Numbered from the stretch's first letter, positions 7,939 through 17,820 are shown. The stretch is DNA of 22,505 bases from JAAYZK01 sp964535025 (GCA_964535025.1 CAZHRW010000073.1:1-22505), one strand, 5' to 3'. The notes: generated by a model not told the origin, from the letters alone. Made by a program: numbers and translations.

Positions 7939-8364
7939 ATGGTGCGCAGTCCTGCACTTCGATTCCGTTCCCTGCTGTGGACCAGCGCGGCCGTCACGGC
8001 CATCGCCCTGGCGGTCGGGTCCGTCGTGAGCCTGTGGCACACCGGCCAGGTCCACGTGCCCGCCGCCGCGGTGGCCGTCGTGGCGGCGCTGGCGCCGCTG
8101 CTGCTGGCCGGCTGGCTCATGACGGTGGTGGCCGTGCGGACGGATGTCCCCGGGCTGGGGCGGGCCTTCCTGTCCGTGCGGCTGACGACGTTCCGCATCG
8201 GCCTGGCCCTGGCGCTGCTGCTGACGGGCGAGATGCTCCTGTCGCTGCAGGGCCCCGTCGGGTCCGTCTGGTTCGGCGCGTTGTACCTCAGCCTGCTCGG
8301 CGTCGAGGCCGTCTGGCTGGTCCGCGCGGCATTGAGGTGGGGTCAAGACGAGGGGCGCGGATGA
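7939..8364 (+). CDS. atpI: AtpI-like membrane protein (assigned by position)
   Basis: 141 residues with four hydrophobic segments at about 12-32, 41-66, 82-105 and 109-131. The topology and the place between atpZ and atpB fit AtpI, which helps assemble the c-ring. Sequence motifs are too weak for certainty, so the name rests mainly on context. AAGGA at 7926-7930 lies eight nt before the ATG. Its stop overlaps the atpB ATG in an ATGA junction, suggesting translational coupling. Confidence 0.6.
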   Translation: MVRSPALRFRSLLWTSAAVTAIALAVGSVVSLWHTGQVHVPAAAVAVVAALAPLLLAGWLMTVVAVRTDVPGLGRAFLSVRLTTFRIGLALALLLTGEMLLSLQGPVGSVWFGALYLSLLGVEAVWLVRAALRWGQDEGRG

Positions 8365-9386
8365 TCCTCGCGACGGGCATCCTGGCGTCGTCCAGCGCGG
8401 TCGAGCACATCCTGGACAAGACCTGGCGGATCGGCGGGCAAGCGATCCCGTGGATGTCGGCGCACAGCGCCGTGATGATCCTGGCGGCGGTGTTGCTGAT
8501 CCTCGGCCTTCCGCTGCTGACCCACCTCAGCCAGCGGCGCAGCGACCGGGTGGGGCTTGGTGTCGTCGAGATCCTTGTCACCTTCGTGCGCGTGCAGGTG
8601 GCCGAGCGGACGCTGGGCGATGCCGCCGACAAGGCCGTGCCCTACCTGACGACGCTGTTCACGTACCTGCTGACGCTGAACCTGCTGGGGCTGGTGCCGC
8701 TGATGCAGTGGTCCGAAGCGATCGGCCTGATGGGGTGGGGGGGCATGGATGCGGCGGGACGGCCGCTGAATGTGACGCCCGTCGGCGGCACGCCGACCAG
8801 CGGCATCTGGGTTGGGGCGGCGTTTTCGGTGATGACGCTGCTGCTGGTGATGTTCTCCGGCTATGTTCGCCAGGTGCATCTGCTGTGGCGCGGCTCGCCG
8901 GGCGAGACGCTGGCGGAGGCCGAGCTGATCGCCGAGCCCCACGAGCACCCGGAGGTGGAGGCGGGGATGAACATCTGGCTGGAGTGGTCCGATTGGATCA
9001 GTCGGCGCAAGTGGCCCCTGCCGCTGGCCGTGGTGGGGGGGCTGTGGACGTGGTTGAACAGCTTCGTGCCGCCCGTCCCGGGGACGGTGGGGCTGTTGCT
9101 GTGGCCGGTGCTGCTGGTGCTGGAGGTGCTAAGCTATTTCACCAAGTGCTTCGCCCTGTGCATCCGCCTGGTGGCCAACATGGCCAGCGGGCACATCCTG
9201 CTGGCGGTGCTGCTGGCGTTCGCGCAGCAGTCGCAGGGCTGGCAGCACCTGTACGTGGCGGTGCCGGCGGGGCTGGGCGTGGTGGCGTTGATGATCTTGG
9301 AACTTGTAGTTGCCCTGTTGCAGGCGTACATTTTCACATTCCTGTCGGCGTTGTTCGTGGGTCTGGCGATGAACCCGCACCATTGA
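8361..9386 (+). CDS. atpB: ATP synthase F0 subunit a
   Basis: 341 residues, the polytopic subunit that forms the proton half-channels next to the c-ring. The hallmark FALCIRLVANMASGH contains the essential arginine (R269), and LELVVALLQAYIFTFLSALFVG forms the final helix with the conserved Gln. The protein is longer than the E. coli form (271) because of a hydrophilic segment at about 175-212 (acidic and rich in Glu, Pro and His) plus added hydrophobic sequence. GAGGGG at 8350-8355 precedes the ATG, which overlaps the atpI stop. The open frame extends upstream, but the start at 8361 fits the N terminus and spacing. Confidence 0.93.
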   Translation: MILATGILASSSAVEHILDKTWRIGGQAIPWMSAHSAVMILAAVLLILGLPLLTHLSQRRSDRVGLGVVEILVTFVRVQVAERTLGDAADKAVPYLTTLFTYLLTLNLLGLVPLMQWSEAIGLMGWGGMDAAGRPLNVTPVGGTPTSGIWVGAAFSVMTLLLVMFSGYVRQVHLLWRGSPGETLAEAELIAEPHEHPEVEAGMNIWLEWSDWISRRKWPLPLAVVGGLWTWLNSFVPPVPGTVGLLLWPVLLVLEVLSYFTKCFALCIRLVANMASGHILLAVLLAFAQQSQGWQHLYVAVPAGLGVVALMILELVVALLQAYIFTFLSALFVGLAMNPHH

Positions 9387-9451
9387 CGCCGCCGGCGGCG
9401 ATGAGAACGGACATTCAGGTGTGATCCAACCCGCGTAGTGGGAGAGTGTCG

Positions 9452-9802
9452 ATGAAACAGAGCGTGCTTATGGTGCTGATGGCCGCCGTGGTCCTGGCAT
9501 GGGCGTTGCCGGTCGTGGCCCAGCCGGTCGAGACCGAAGGCGGGGAGCCGACGGTCGACGAGGCGGGCGGCGGGGGCCCTCTGATGGCCATTGCCGTGCT
9601 AGGCGCGACCCTGGGCGCCGGCGTGATCGTGATCGGCGGCGGCATCTCCATCAGCCGGATTTCCGCCCAGGCGCTGGACAGCATCGCCCGTCAGCCCGAG
9701 GCGGCCGGACAGATGTTCCTGTCGTGGCTGATCCCGGCGGCGATGATCGAAGGCGCCATGCTGTTCGGCATCGTGATCTGCCTGCTGGCCCTGGGCGGCT
9801 AG
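9452..9802 (+). CDS. atpE: ATP synthase F0 subunit c with N-terminal signal-like extension
   Basis: 116 residues. Residues 1-24 resemble a cleavable signal peptide (ending WALPVVAQ), followed by an acidic Gly-rich linker. The c-subunit hairpin occupies about 45-116: a GATLGAGVIVIGGGISI helix, the polar loop SIARQPEA, and the second helix with the ion-binding carboxylate E100 in PAAMIEGAMLFG. At the first-helix position of the Na+-ligand Gln in Ilyobacter c there is Ile, and E100 is followed by Gly rather than Ser/Thr, so proton rather than sodium coupling is inferred. GGGAG at 9440-9444 supports the ATG at 9452. Confidence 0.93.
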   Translation: MKQSVLMVLMAAVVLAWALPVVAQPVETEGGEPTVDEAGGGGPLMAIAVLGATLGAGVIVIGGGISISRISAQALDSIARQPEAAGQMFLSWLIPAAMIEGAMLFGIVICLLALGG

Positions 9803-9837
9803 TCGTCCGGATCGACGCCGGACGACAGGAGTGAGCC

Positions 9838-10440
9838 ATGAACGTTCGACCGAAGCGACGCAGGGATCGACGCGCCGCCGTCCTCGTGGCCGCGGGCGTG
9901 TTGGGGGGAGTGTCCGTGGCCTTGGCGTGGGGGCAGGGCGGCCGGACGGTTTTCCAGCCGGACCGTTTGTGGAATGCGATGATCGCCACCGTCACGTTCG
10001 TGGTATTGCTGCTCATCCTGGGACGGCTCGCCTGGAAGCCGGTGCTGCGCGCGATGCAAGCGCGGGAGCAGGCGCTGGCCGACATCGTGGCCGAGACCCA
10101 GCGGCGCAAGGCCGAGAGCGAGGAGCTGCTCGGCGAGTACAAGGCCCGCCTGGCGGCTGCCGAGGAGGACGTCGCGGCCATGATCGAGCACTCGCGGGAG
10201 CAGGCGGAGGCGACGCGGGAGGAGATCGTCGCCCACGCCAAGAAGCAGGCCGCCGCCGCCATCGCCGAGGCCCAGCGCCAGATCGACCAGGCCAAGCGGG
10301 AGGCGCTCAACGAGATCTACCGCAACACGGCCGACCTGGCAACCGACGTCGCCAGCAAGATTGTTCGCAAGGAGATCACGCCCGCCGACCACGATCGGCT
10401 CGTCGACGAAAGCCTCAAGCGGCTGCGTGACGAGGACTGA
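9838..10440 (+). CDS. atpF: ATP synthase F0 subunit b
   Basis: 200 residues, the peripheral stalk. A basic N terminus and a hydrophobic signal-like stretch at about 13-31 precede the true membrane anchor at about 43-61 (AMIATVTFVVLLLILGRLAW). The anchor runs into the WKPVLRAM turn, then a long Ala/Glu/Arg-rich coiled coil. The C terminus (ATDVASKIVRKEITPADHDRLV) is typical of bacterial b. AGGAG at 9827-9831 precedes the ATG. Having two hydrophobic stretches instead of one makes the mature N terminus uncertain. Confidence 0.92.
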   Translation: MNVRPKRRRDRRAAVLVAAGVLGGVSVALAWGQGGRTVFQPDRLWNAMIATVTFVVLLLILGRLAWKPVLRAMQAREQALADIVAETQRRKAESEELLGEYKARLAAAEEDVAAMIEHSREQAEATREEIVAHAKKQAAAAIAEAQRQIDQAKREALNEIYRNTADLATDVASKIVRKEITPADHDRLVDESLKRLRDED

Positions 10441-10502
10441 CCGTCGGCGAGCGGGACGGGCAGGCAACAGCCATCGAAGCGCGGAACGCCACAGTATGCG
10501 AC

Positions 10503-11071
10503 GTGTATGCCGAGGCCCTGCTGCCGCTGGCGCGGGACGCCGGGGTGATGAATGTGGTGCTCGACGAGCTGATGAGCCTGGCGTCGGTGTTCGCCACGTG
10601 CGACGACATCGCCGCGTGGTTCGCCGGGCCGCTCGTGCCCCTCGAGGCGAAGATGGCTGTTCTCGAGCGGGCTTGCCGCGAGCGGCTGAACGACCTGACG
10701 TGCGACGCGCTGGGCGTGATCGCCCGCCACGACCGGCTGGGCGACCTCGCGGGCATTGCCGAGGCCTTCCGCCGGCGCGTGTACGACGTGCAGGGGCGGG
10801 CCCGGGTGGATGTGACCTCGGCGGTGCCGCTGAGTGACGCGATCCTGGCGAAGGTGCGCGACGCCGTCCGTCACCGGCTTGACGTCGAACCCGTGCTGGT
10901 CGAGCACGTGGACGCGGCCATCATCGGCGGGCTGGTGGTCCGTCGCGGCGACGAGGTGATTGACGTGAGTACGCGAAACGAACTGAAGCAGGTCCAGCAG
11001 ACCATCGCCCGATGGGTCGATACGATGGTCGCCCGCCCGTTGGGCGGCGCGGCCGCGGAGGCTGCAAGCGA

Positions 11072-11075
<4 letters not shown>
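10503..11075 (+). CDS. atpH: ATP synthase F1 subunit delta (start uncertain)
   Basis: 190 residues from the GTG at 10503. The helical N domain opens with YAEALLPLARDAG and the C domain includes DVTSAVPLSDAILAKV and IGGLVVRRGDEVIDVSTRNELKQV, all typical of delta/OSCP. No in-frame ATG exists between the upstream stop (10428) and the conserved Tyr. The GTG begins just before that Tyr, cutting about ten residues of the usual first helix, and has no Shine-Dalgarno. An ATC at 10473, preceded by GGGCAGG at 10458-10464, would restore the normal length. The stop overlaps the atpA ATG (ATGA). Confidence 0.88.
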
Positions 11076-12852
<1,777 letters not shown>

Positions 12853-12853
<1 letters not shown>

Positions 12854-13749
12854 TGGCGAATGCCCGGCACATCCTGTTGCGCCGACGCACGGTGCGGAAC
12901 ATCTGCAAGATCACCCGTACCATGGAAATGATCGCCACGGGCCGGTTCCGCCAGTTCGAGACCCGCGCGGCGAACACGCGGGCCTACGCCGCCGCTCTGA
13001 CGCGGATGGTGTACCACGCCGTCCAGGACGCGCGGCTGGCGGTGCGACCGCCACTGCTGCAGCGCCACGATGACGCCGACGGGGAGGCGCTGGTCGTGAT
13101 GGCCTCCAACCGGGGCCTGTGCGGCGGCTACAACGCCAACATCCTCCGGCGGGCCGTGAGGCAGATTCGCCAGTGGGTGGAGGACGGACGGCGAGTGCAT
13201 GTCTACGCGGTCGGCAAGCGGGCGCAGGGGTTCCTGCGGTTCCACGGGATCGAGACGGCCTGGGCCATCGCCCAGTTCGAGCGGACCGTGGAGTTCGATA
13301 CGGTTGATGAACTGGCCGGGATGCTGATGGACCACTTCACCGCCGGCGAGGTGCGTAGCGTGCAGATCGCTGCGGCGACGTTCGTCTCGACCAGCGTACA
13401 GCGGCCGGAACTAACGACGCTGTTGCCCCTTGGGGAGGTGGGCCGCCTGACGCCGCGGGAGCTGGAAGGTGCGGGACGACCGCTGGGGGTAGGCGACTAC
13501 GACTACATGCCCGACCCGGAGCGGATCCTCGACGAGCTGCTGCCTCGCAGCGTGACGGTGCGGCTCTACCAGGCTTTCCTGGATGCGATTCTTTCCGAGC
13601 AGGTGGCCCGCATGACGGCCATGCACCTGGCCACCGAGAACGGCGAGGAGATGATCCGGTCGCTGACGATGGCATACAACCGCGTCCGCCAGGCGACGAT
13701 CACGACCGAACTGGCCGAGATCGTGACCGGCGTGGAAGCGATGAAGTAG
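12853..13749 (+). CDS. atpG: ATP synthase F1 subunit gamma
   Basis: 298 residues, the central rotor shaft. The N-terminal helix (ILLRRRTVRNICKITRTMEM) and the C-terminal helix (MTAMHLATENGEEMIRSL then YNRVRQATITTELAEIV) form the expected coiled coil. The central Rossmann-like part contains VVMASNRGLCGGYNANI. The ATG shares one base with the atpA stop (TGATG), a coupling junction. Length is normal. Confidence 0.93.
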
Positions 13750-13762
13750 CGACGAGGTGACT

Positions 13763-15193
13763 ATGGCGAACAAGGGCAAGATCGTACAGGTGATCGGGTC
13801 GACGTTCGACATCGATTTCCCCGAGGATACGGTGCCGGCGATCCTCAATGCCGTCCGCGTGGATCTGCCGGACGGACGGCACGTGATCGGCGAGGTGCAC
13901 CAGCACCTCGGCGGCGGGCAGGCCCGCTGCATCGCCATGGCCTCCACCGACGGGCTGGCCCGCCAGATGGTCGTCGAGGACCTCGGCGGCCCGATCGACG
14001 TGCCCGTGGGCACCGAGGTGCTCGGCCGCGTGTTCAACGTCCTCGGCGAGCCCATCGACGAGGGGCCGCCCGTCGAGGTCAAGCAACGCCGCCCCATCCA
14101 CCAGCCGCCGCCGGAGTTCACCGAAGTGACGCCCCGGGCGGAGGTCTTTGAGACGGGCATCAAGGTGATCGACCTGCTGTGCCCGTTCGTTCGCGGCGGC
14201 AAGACCGGCCTGTTCGGCGGGGCGGGGCTGGGCAAGACCGTCATCATTCAGGAGCTGATCGCCCGCATCGCCAGCCAGCACGGCGGGGACTCCGTCTTTG
14301 CCGGCGTCGGCGAGCGGACCCGCGAGGGCAATGACCTGTGGCTGGAAATGCGGGAAGCCGAGATGGGCGAGGGGGGCGGCAAGGTCATCGATCACACGAC
14401 GATGGTCTTCGGCCAGATGGGCGAGCCGCCGGGCGCGCGGCTCCGCGTAGCGCTGACGGCGCTGACGATGGCGGAGTACTTCCGCGACAATACCGGCGCC
14501 GACACACTGCTGTTCATCGACAATATCTTCCGCTTCAGCCAGGCCGGGGCCGAGGTCTCGGCGCTATTGGGACGGATCCCCTCCGCGGTGGGCTACCAGC
14601 CCACGCTGGGCACGGAGATGGGCGCGCTGCAGGAACGGATCACCTCCACCCGCACCGGCGCCATCACCTCCGTCCAGGCTGTCTACGTGCCGGCCGACGA
14701 CCTGACCGACCCGGCGCCGGCGACGACGTTCACCCACCTCGACGCCTTCGTGGTTTTGCGCCGCTCCATCGTCGCCAAGGGCATCTACCCCGCGATCGAC
14801 CCGCTGGAGAGCTCCAGCCGTATCCTTGATCCGGCCGCCGTCGGACAGGAGCACTACGACGTCGCGCGGCGGGTGCAGCAGATCCTCCAGCGCTACAAGG
14901 ATCTCCAGGACATCATCTCGATTCTCGGCGTCGAAGAACTGTCCGAGGAGGATAAGATTCTGGTGAGCCGGGCGCGGAAGATCGAACGATTCCTCTCGCA
15001 GCCGTTCCTGGTTGCGGAGGCGTTCACAGGGATGAAGGGCAACTTCACGCCCCTGGCTGAGACGGTGCGGAGTTTCAAGGCGTTGTGTGACGGCACGTGG
15101 GACCATCTGCCCGAAGCGGCGTTCCTGTACACCGGGACGATCGAGGACGCCGCCGCGAAGGCCGAGCGGATGGCCGCCACGTCCAAAGCCTAA
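13763..15193 (+). CDS. atpD: ATP synthase F1 subunit beta (catalytic)
   Basis: 476 residues. The P-loop GGAGLGKT is at 152-159, followed by the catalytic GERTREGNDLWLEM and the DNIFRFSQAGAEVSALLGR segment with the DELSEED-type region (VEELSEEDKILVSRARKIERF). The segment usually reading HLDATTVLSR is HLDAFVVLRRSI here. The ATG at 13763 has GAGG at 13754-13757; an in-frame GTG at 13757 overlaps that site and is rejected. The next gene is a nitroreductase, not atpC, starting 10 nt after the stop. Confidence 0.95.
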   Translation: MANKGKIVQVIGSTFDIDFPEDTVPAILNAVRVDLPDGRHVIGEVHQHLGGGQARCIAMASTDGLARQMVVEDLGGPIDVPVGTEVLGRVFNVLGEPIDEGPPVEVKQRRPIHQPPPEFTEVTPRAEVFETGIKVIDLLCPFVRGGKTGLFGGAGLGKTVIIQELIARIASQHGGDSVFAGVGERTREGNDLWLEMREAEMGEGGGKVIDHTTMVFGQMGEPPGARLRVALTALTMAEYFRDNTGADTLLFIDNIFRFSQAGAEVSALLGRIPSAVGYQPTLGTEMGALQERITSTRTGAITSVQAVYVPADDLTDPAPATTFTHLDAFVVLRRSIVAKGIYPAIDPLESSSRILDPAAVGQEHYDVARRVQQILQRYKDLQDIISILGVEELSEEDKILVSRARKIERFLSQPFLVAEAFTGMKGNFTPLAETVRSFKALCDGTWDHLPEAAFLYTGTIEDAAAKAERMAATSKA

Positions 15194-15203
15194 GGAGCAT
15201 GAC

Positions 15204-15722
15204 ATGGACGTACGGGAGGCGATTTGCAAGCGCTACAGTGTTCGTAACTACACCAACCAACCCGTCGACGACGCGATGCTCACGGAGGTGCTCGAGGCGG
15301 CCCGCCTGGCGCCGTCGGGGTCGAACCGCCAGCCCTGGACTTTCGTCGTCGTGCGCGATGCGGACCTGCGGGCCAGGCTCGTCGAGGCCTGCAACGGCCA
15401 GGCCTTCGTGGGTACCGCCCCGGTGGTCATCGCGGCCTGCGGGACGATGCCCGACCGGATGATGTCCTGCGAGGTGCCGGGTGACCCGGTGGATGTGGCG
15501 ATTGCGATCGATCACATGACGCTGCAGGCGGCGGAACTGGGGCTGGGCACCTGCTGGGTCGGCGCGTTCAACCAGGACGCCGTCCGCGACGTGCTGGGCA
15601 TCCCCGCCGACGCCGCGAAGGTCATCGAGGTCCTCACGCTGGGCCACCCGGCCGATACGCCGCCGAAGGCGAAAAAGCGCAAGGACCTTGACGAGATCGT
15701 CCGCTGGGATCGCTGGTCGTAG
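15204..15722 (+). CDS. Nitroreductase-family FMN-dependent oxidoreductase
   Basis: 172 residues, a soluble flavoprotein expected to reduce nitro compounds, quinones or related substrates with NAD(P)H; the substrate is unknown. The FMN-binding N terminus (RYSVRNYTNQPV at 10-21, APSGSNRQPW at 36-45) and the later GLGTCWVGAF and LTLGHPADTPP motifs are diagnostic of the family. AGGAG at 15193-15197 overlaps the atpD stop and lies 6 nt before the ATG. It lies between atpD and atpC with gaps of only 10 and 18 nt, so it should be co-transcribed with the ATP synthase. It is not a known synthase part. An open frame extends upstream inside atpD but the ribosome site picks 15204. Confidence 0.9.
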   Translation: MDVREAICKRYSVRNYTNQPVDDAMLTEVLEAARLAPSGSNRQPWTFVVVRDADLRARLVEACNGQAFVGTAPVVIAACGTMPDRMMSCEVPGDPVDVAIAIDHMTLQAAELGLGTCWVGAFNQDAVRDVLGIPADAAKVIEVLTLGHPADTPPKAKKRKDLDEIVRWDRWS

Positions 15723-15740
15723 CTGCGTGGGAGCGCCTCC

Positions 15741-16091
15741 ATGCCCGACACCTTCCAATGCCGCGTGCTGACGCCCGCCGGCGAGGTCCTCAACCGCCGG
15801 GCGCTGTCGGTGCGCTATCCCGCCCATGACGGGCAGGTGGGGATCCTGGCGAACCACGGGCCGATGATCACGCTGGTCGGGGAGGGGTCGCTGATCCTGC
15901 GGACACCGGAAAACCGCAAGTGGTTCCTGGAGATGAACGGCGGGTTCGCCGAGGTGCGCGACAACCTGCTGACGATCCTGGCCATCCACACCGGTGAGCT
16001 GATCGAGCAATCGGCCGAGGCCGCCGAACGCCCGCTGGCCGAAGCGAAGCGGGAACTGGCGGAGGGCAAGAAGCCGCCCGGACGAGGGTAA
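15741..16091 (+). CDS. atpC: ATP synthase F1 subunit epsilon, short C-terminal domain
   Basis: 116 residues versus about 130-140 typically. The N-terminal beta-sandwich is complete (FQCRVLTPAGEV, AHDGQVGILANHGPM, NGGFAEVRDNLLTILA). The regulatory C-terminal part is reduced to about one helix (EAAERPLAEAKRELAEG) and ends in a basic Pro/Gly tail, so the two-helix inhibitory hairpin is probably incomplete. GGGAG at 15728-15732 supports the ATG. It is the last gene of the operon; the trpE promoter starts 4 nt after its stop. Confidence 0.9.
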   Translation: MPDTFQCRVLTPAGEVLNRRALSVRYPAHDGQVGILANHGPMITLVGEGSLILRTPENRKWFLEMNGGFAEVRDNLLTILAIHTGELIEQSAEAAERPLAEAKRELAEGKKPPGRG

Positions 16092-16095
16092 CCCG

Positions 16096-16124
16096 TTGGC
16101 AGCGGCGGCCTGACGGAGTATAAT
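16096..16124 (+). promoter_or_regulatory. Predicted sigma-70-type promoter of trpE
   Basis: TTGGCA (16096-16101) and a perfect TATAAT (16119-16124) are separated by 17 nt. The expected start is near 16131, just before the leader-peptide ATG at 16133. It lies immediately after atpC, separating trp transcription from the ATP synthase operon. Confidence 0.75.
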
Positions 16125-16132
16125 CGGGATCT

Positions 16133-16210
16133 ATGATGCACGTATTCCCGCGACATTGGGTGTGGCGCCGGCCGGGATGGGTCGTCGCCGGACGGCTTAT
16201 CTCGGCCTGA
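16133..16210 (+). CDS. trpL: Putative trp leader peptide (three Trp codons)
   Basis: A 25-codon open frame, ATG-ATG to TGA, lies between the trpE promoter and trpE. It encodes Trp at positions 9, 11 and 16 (codons 16157, 16163, 16178), within the segment RHWVWRRPGW. Three Trp in 25 residues directly upstream of an anthranilate synthase gene is the hallmark of ribosome-mediated attenuation. There is no Shine-Dalgarno. The -10 box ends 8 nt before the ATG, so the peptide would be read from a leaderless RNA. It was found by reading the sequence; no homology is claimed. Confidence 0.6.
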   Translation: MMHVFPRHWVWRRPGWVVAGRLISA

Positions 16211-16242
16211 CCGACGAGCGTCGGTTCGTCGCCGACGAACCG
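16182..16242 (+). promoter_or_regulatory. Putative trp attenuator: competing leader hairpins
   Basis: Segment 1 TCGTCG (16182-16187), just after the last Trp codon, can pair with segment 2 CGACGA (16212-16217). Segment 2 can instead form CCGAC/GTCGG (16211-16215 with 16220-16224). Segment 3 then pairs with segment 4 as a perfect 9-bp stem, CGGTTCGTC/GACGAACCG (16222-16230 with 16234-16242, loop GCC). The 2:3 and 3:4 stems share bases 16222-16224, so they exclude each other. No T-run follows the 3:4 stem, so termination might be Rho-dependent or the control translational. Confidence 0.5.
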
Positions 16243-16281
16243 TGATGTAAAGCGTCTGGACCCCTTGTCGTGAGGTGCATC

Positions 16282-17790
16282 GTGAAGCACTATTACCCCA
16301 ATTTCGAGACGTTCTGCAGCCTTGCCGAGCAGGGCAACACCATCCCCGTTTACCGAGAACTGCTCAGCGACTCGCTGACCCCCGTCGCCGCCTACGCCCG
16401 CCTGGCCAACCCCGTCGGCTTCGCCCCGTCGGCCCATTCGCTGCTGCTGGAGAGCGTTGTCGGCGGCGAGCGGATCGCTCGCTTCAGCTTCGTCGCGGCC
16501 GACCCGGAAGTGACCTTTACCGCGCGACGGGACGAGATCACCATTGCCCGGCGGAACGGGCCTGCCGAGACGATCACCAGCGACGATCCGCTCAGCGAGT
16601 TGCACAAACTGCTGGCCGACTTCTCGGCCGTCCACCTGCCGGACCTGCCCCGCTTCACCGGCGGCGTAGTGGGCTACGCCGGTTACGATATGGTCCGCTA
16701 CTACGAGGCCATCGGCGAGGGACCGGCCGACGACCGAGCCCTGCCCGACCTGTGCTTCGGGTTGTACCGGACGATGGTGATCTTCGACCACGTCAGCAAG
16801 ACCATCAAGGTAGTCTCCAACGCCCACGTGGCCTCCGACCCCGGGGCAGCCTACCGCGAGGCGACCGAGAACATCGAGCGGACGATCCGCCGTCTGCGGG
16901 ACGGCGGCGCCCAGGCCGTCGGCGAGATCACGCTGACGGGGCTGCCGCAGATCCCCTACGAGAGCAACTTCACCCGCCGGGGCTTCGAGCAGGCCGTCGA
17001 ACGCTGCAAGGAGTACATCCGCGCCGGCGACATCTTCCAGGTGGTCCTCAGCCAGAGGCTGAGTGTGCCCACGGAGGCCGAACCGTTCGACATCTACCGG
17101 GCCCTGCGGGTGGTGAACCCCAGCCCGTTCATGTTCATCCTTCGCACCCCCGACGCGACGCTGGTGGGCTCGTCGCCGGAGATCCTCTGCCGCGTCGAGG
17201 ACGGCGTCGTGACCAGCCGTCCACTGGCCGGCACCCGCCGGCGGGGCGCCACGGAGGCCGAGGACAAGGCCTTGGAGGCCGAACTGCTGGCCGATCCGAA
17301 GGAGCGCGCCGAGCACGTGATGTTGGTGGACTTGGCCCGCAATGACGTGGGCATCGTCGCCGAACCGCGATCGATCGAGCTGTCGGAGGTGATGACGGTC
17401 GAGCGCTACAGCCACGTGATGCACATCGTTTCGAACGTAACGGGCAAGCTCGCCGAGGACCGTACGTCGTTTGACGCCCTGCGTGCGACGCTGCCGGTCG
17501 GGACGGTCAGCGGCGCGCCGAAGATCCGCGCGATGGAGATTATCGACGAGCTCGAACCCACCCGTCGGGGCCCGTACGCCGGGGCGGTCGGCTACGTCGA
17601 CTTCGGCGGCAACATGGACACCTGCATTGCCTTGCGCACCATGGTCATCACCGGCGGCCGCGTCCACGTCCAGGCCGGTGCCGGCATCGTCGCCGACAGC
17701 GTCCCGGCCAGCGAGTACCAGGAAACCATCAGCAAGGCCCGCGCCCTGCTCAAGGCCGTCGAGGTCGCCGAGGCCGGCTTCGAGGAGTAA
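16282..17790 (+). CDS. trpE: Anthranilate synthase component I
   Basis: 502 residues; converts chorismate plus ammonia (from TrpG glutaminase) to anthranilate, the first step of tryptophan synthesis. The LLES motif at 55-58 belongs to the Trp feedback site and favours TrpE over PabB. The chorismate-binding domain is complete: IRAGDIFQVVLSQR, SSPEILCR, SRPLAGTRRRG, DLARNDVG, YSHVMHIVSNVTG, GTVSGAPKIRAMEII, and AGAGIVADSVPASEYQE. An in-frame GTG at 16270 exists, but the GTG at 16282 has GAGG (16272-16275) six nt upstream and is preferred. No trpG or trpD follows; the next gene is convergent. Control by the upstream Trp-rich leader is inferred. Confidence 0.93.
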   Translation: MKHYYPNFETFCSLAEQGNTIPVYRELLSDSLTPVAAYARLANPVGFAPSAHSLLLESVVGGERIARFSFVAADPEVTFTARRDEITIARRNGPAETITSDDPLSELHKLLADFSAVHLPDLPRFTGGVVGYAGYDMVRYYEAIGEGPADDRALPDLCFGLYRTMVIFDHVSKTIKVVSNAHVASDPGAAYREATENIERTIRRLRDGGAQAVGEITLTGLPQIPYESNFTRRGFEQAVERCKEYIRAGDIFQVVLSQRLSVPTEAEPFDIYRALRVVNPSPFMFILRTPDATLVGSSPEILCRVEDGVVTSRPLAGTRRRGATEAEDKALEAELLADPKERAEHVMLVDLARNDVGIVAEPRSIELSEVMTVERYSHVMHIVSNVTGKLAEDRTSFDALRATLPVGTVSGAPKIRAMEIIDELEPTRRGPYAGAVGYVDFGGNMDTCIALRTMVITGGRVHVQAGAGIVADSVPASEYQETISKARALLKAVEVAEAGFEE

Positions 17791-17820
17791 CCCGCCCCCG
17801 CCGACCGCCAGAGGTACGGC

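Noticed and set aside
16245..16250. ATG-TAA start-stop element just after the attenuator stem
   Set aside because: A six-base match is expected often by chance, and no ribosome site precedes it.
15868..17667. Long minus-strand frame across atpC and trpE
   Set aside because: It spans two unrelated confirmed genes and a promoter on the other strand, has no family motif and no ribosome site.
16282..17790. Calling the chorismate-binding enzyme PabB
   Set aside because: The LLES Trp-binding motif and the Trp-rich leader favour TrpE.
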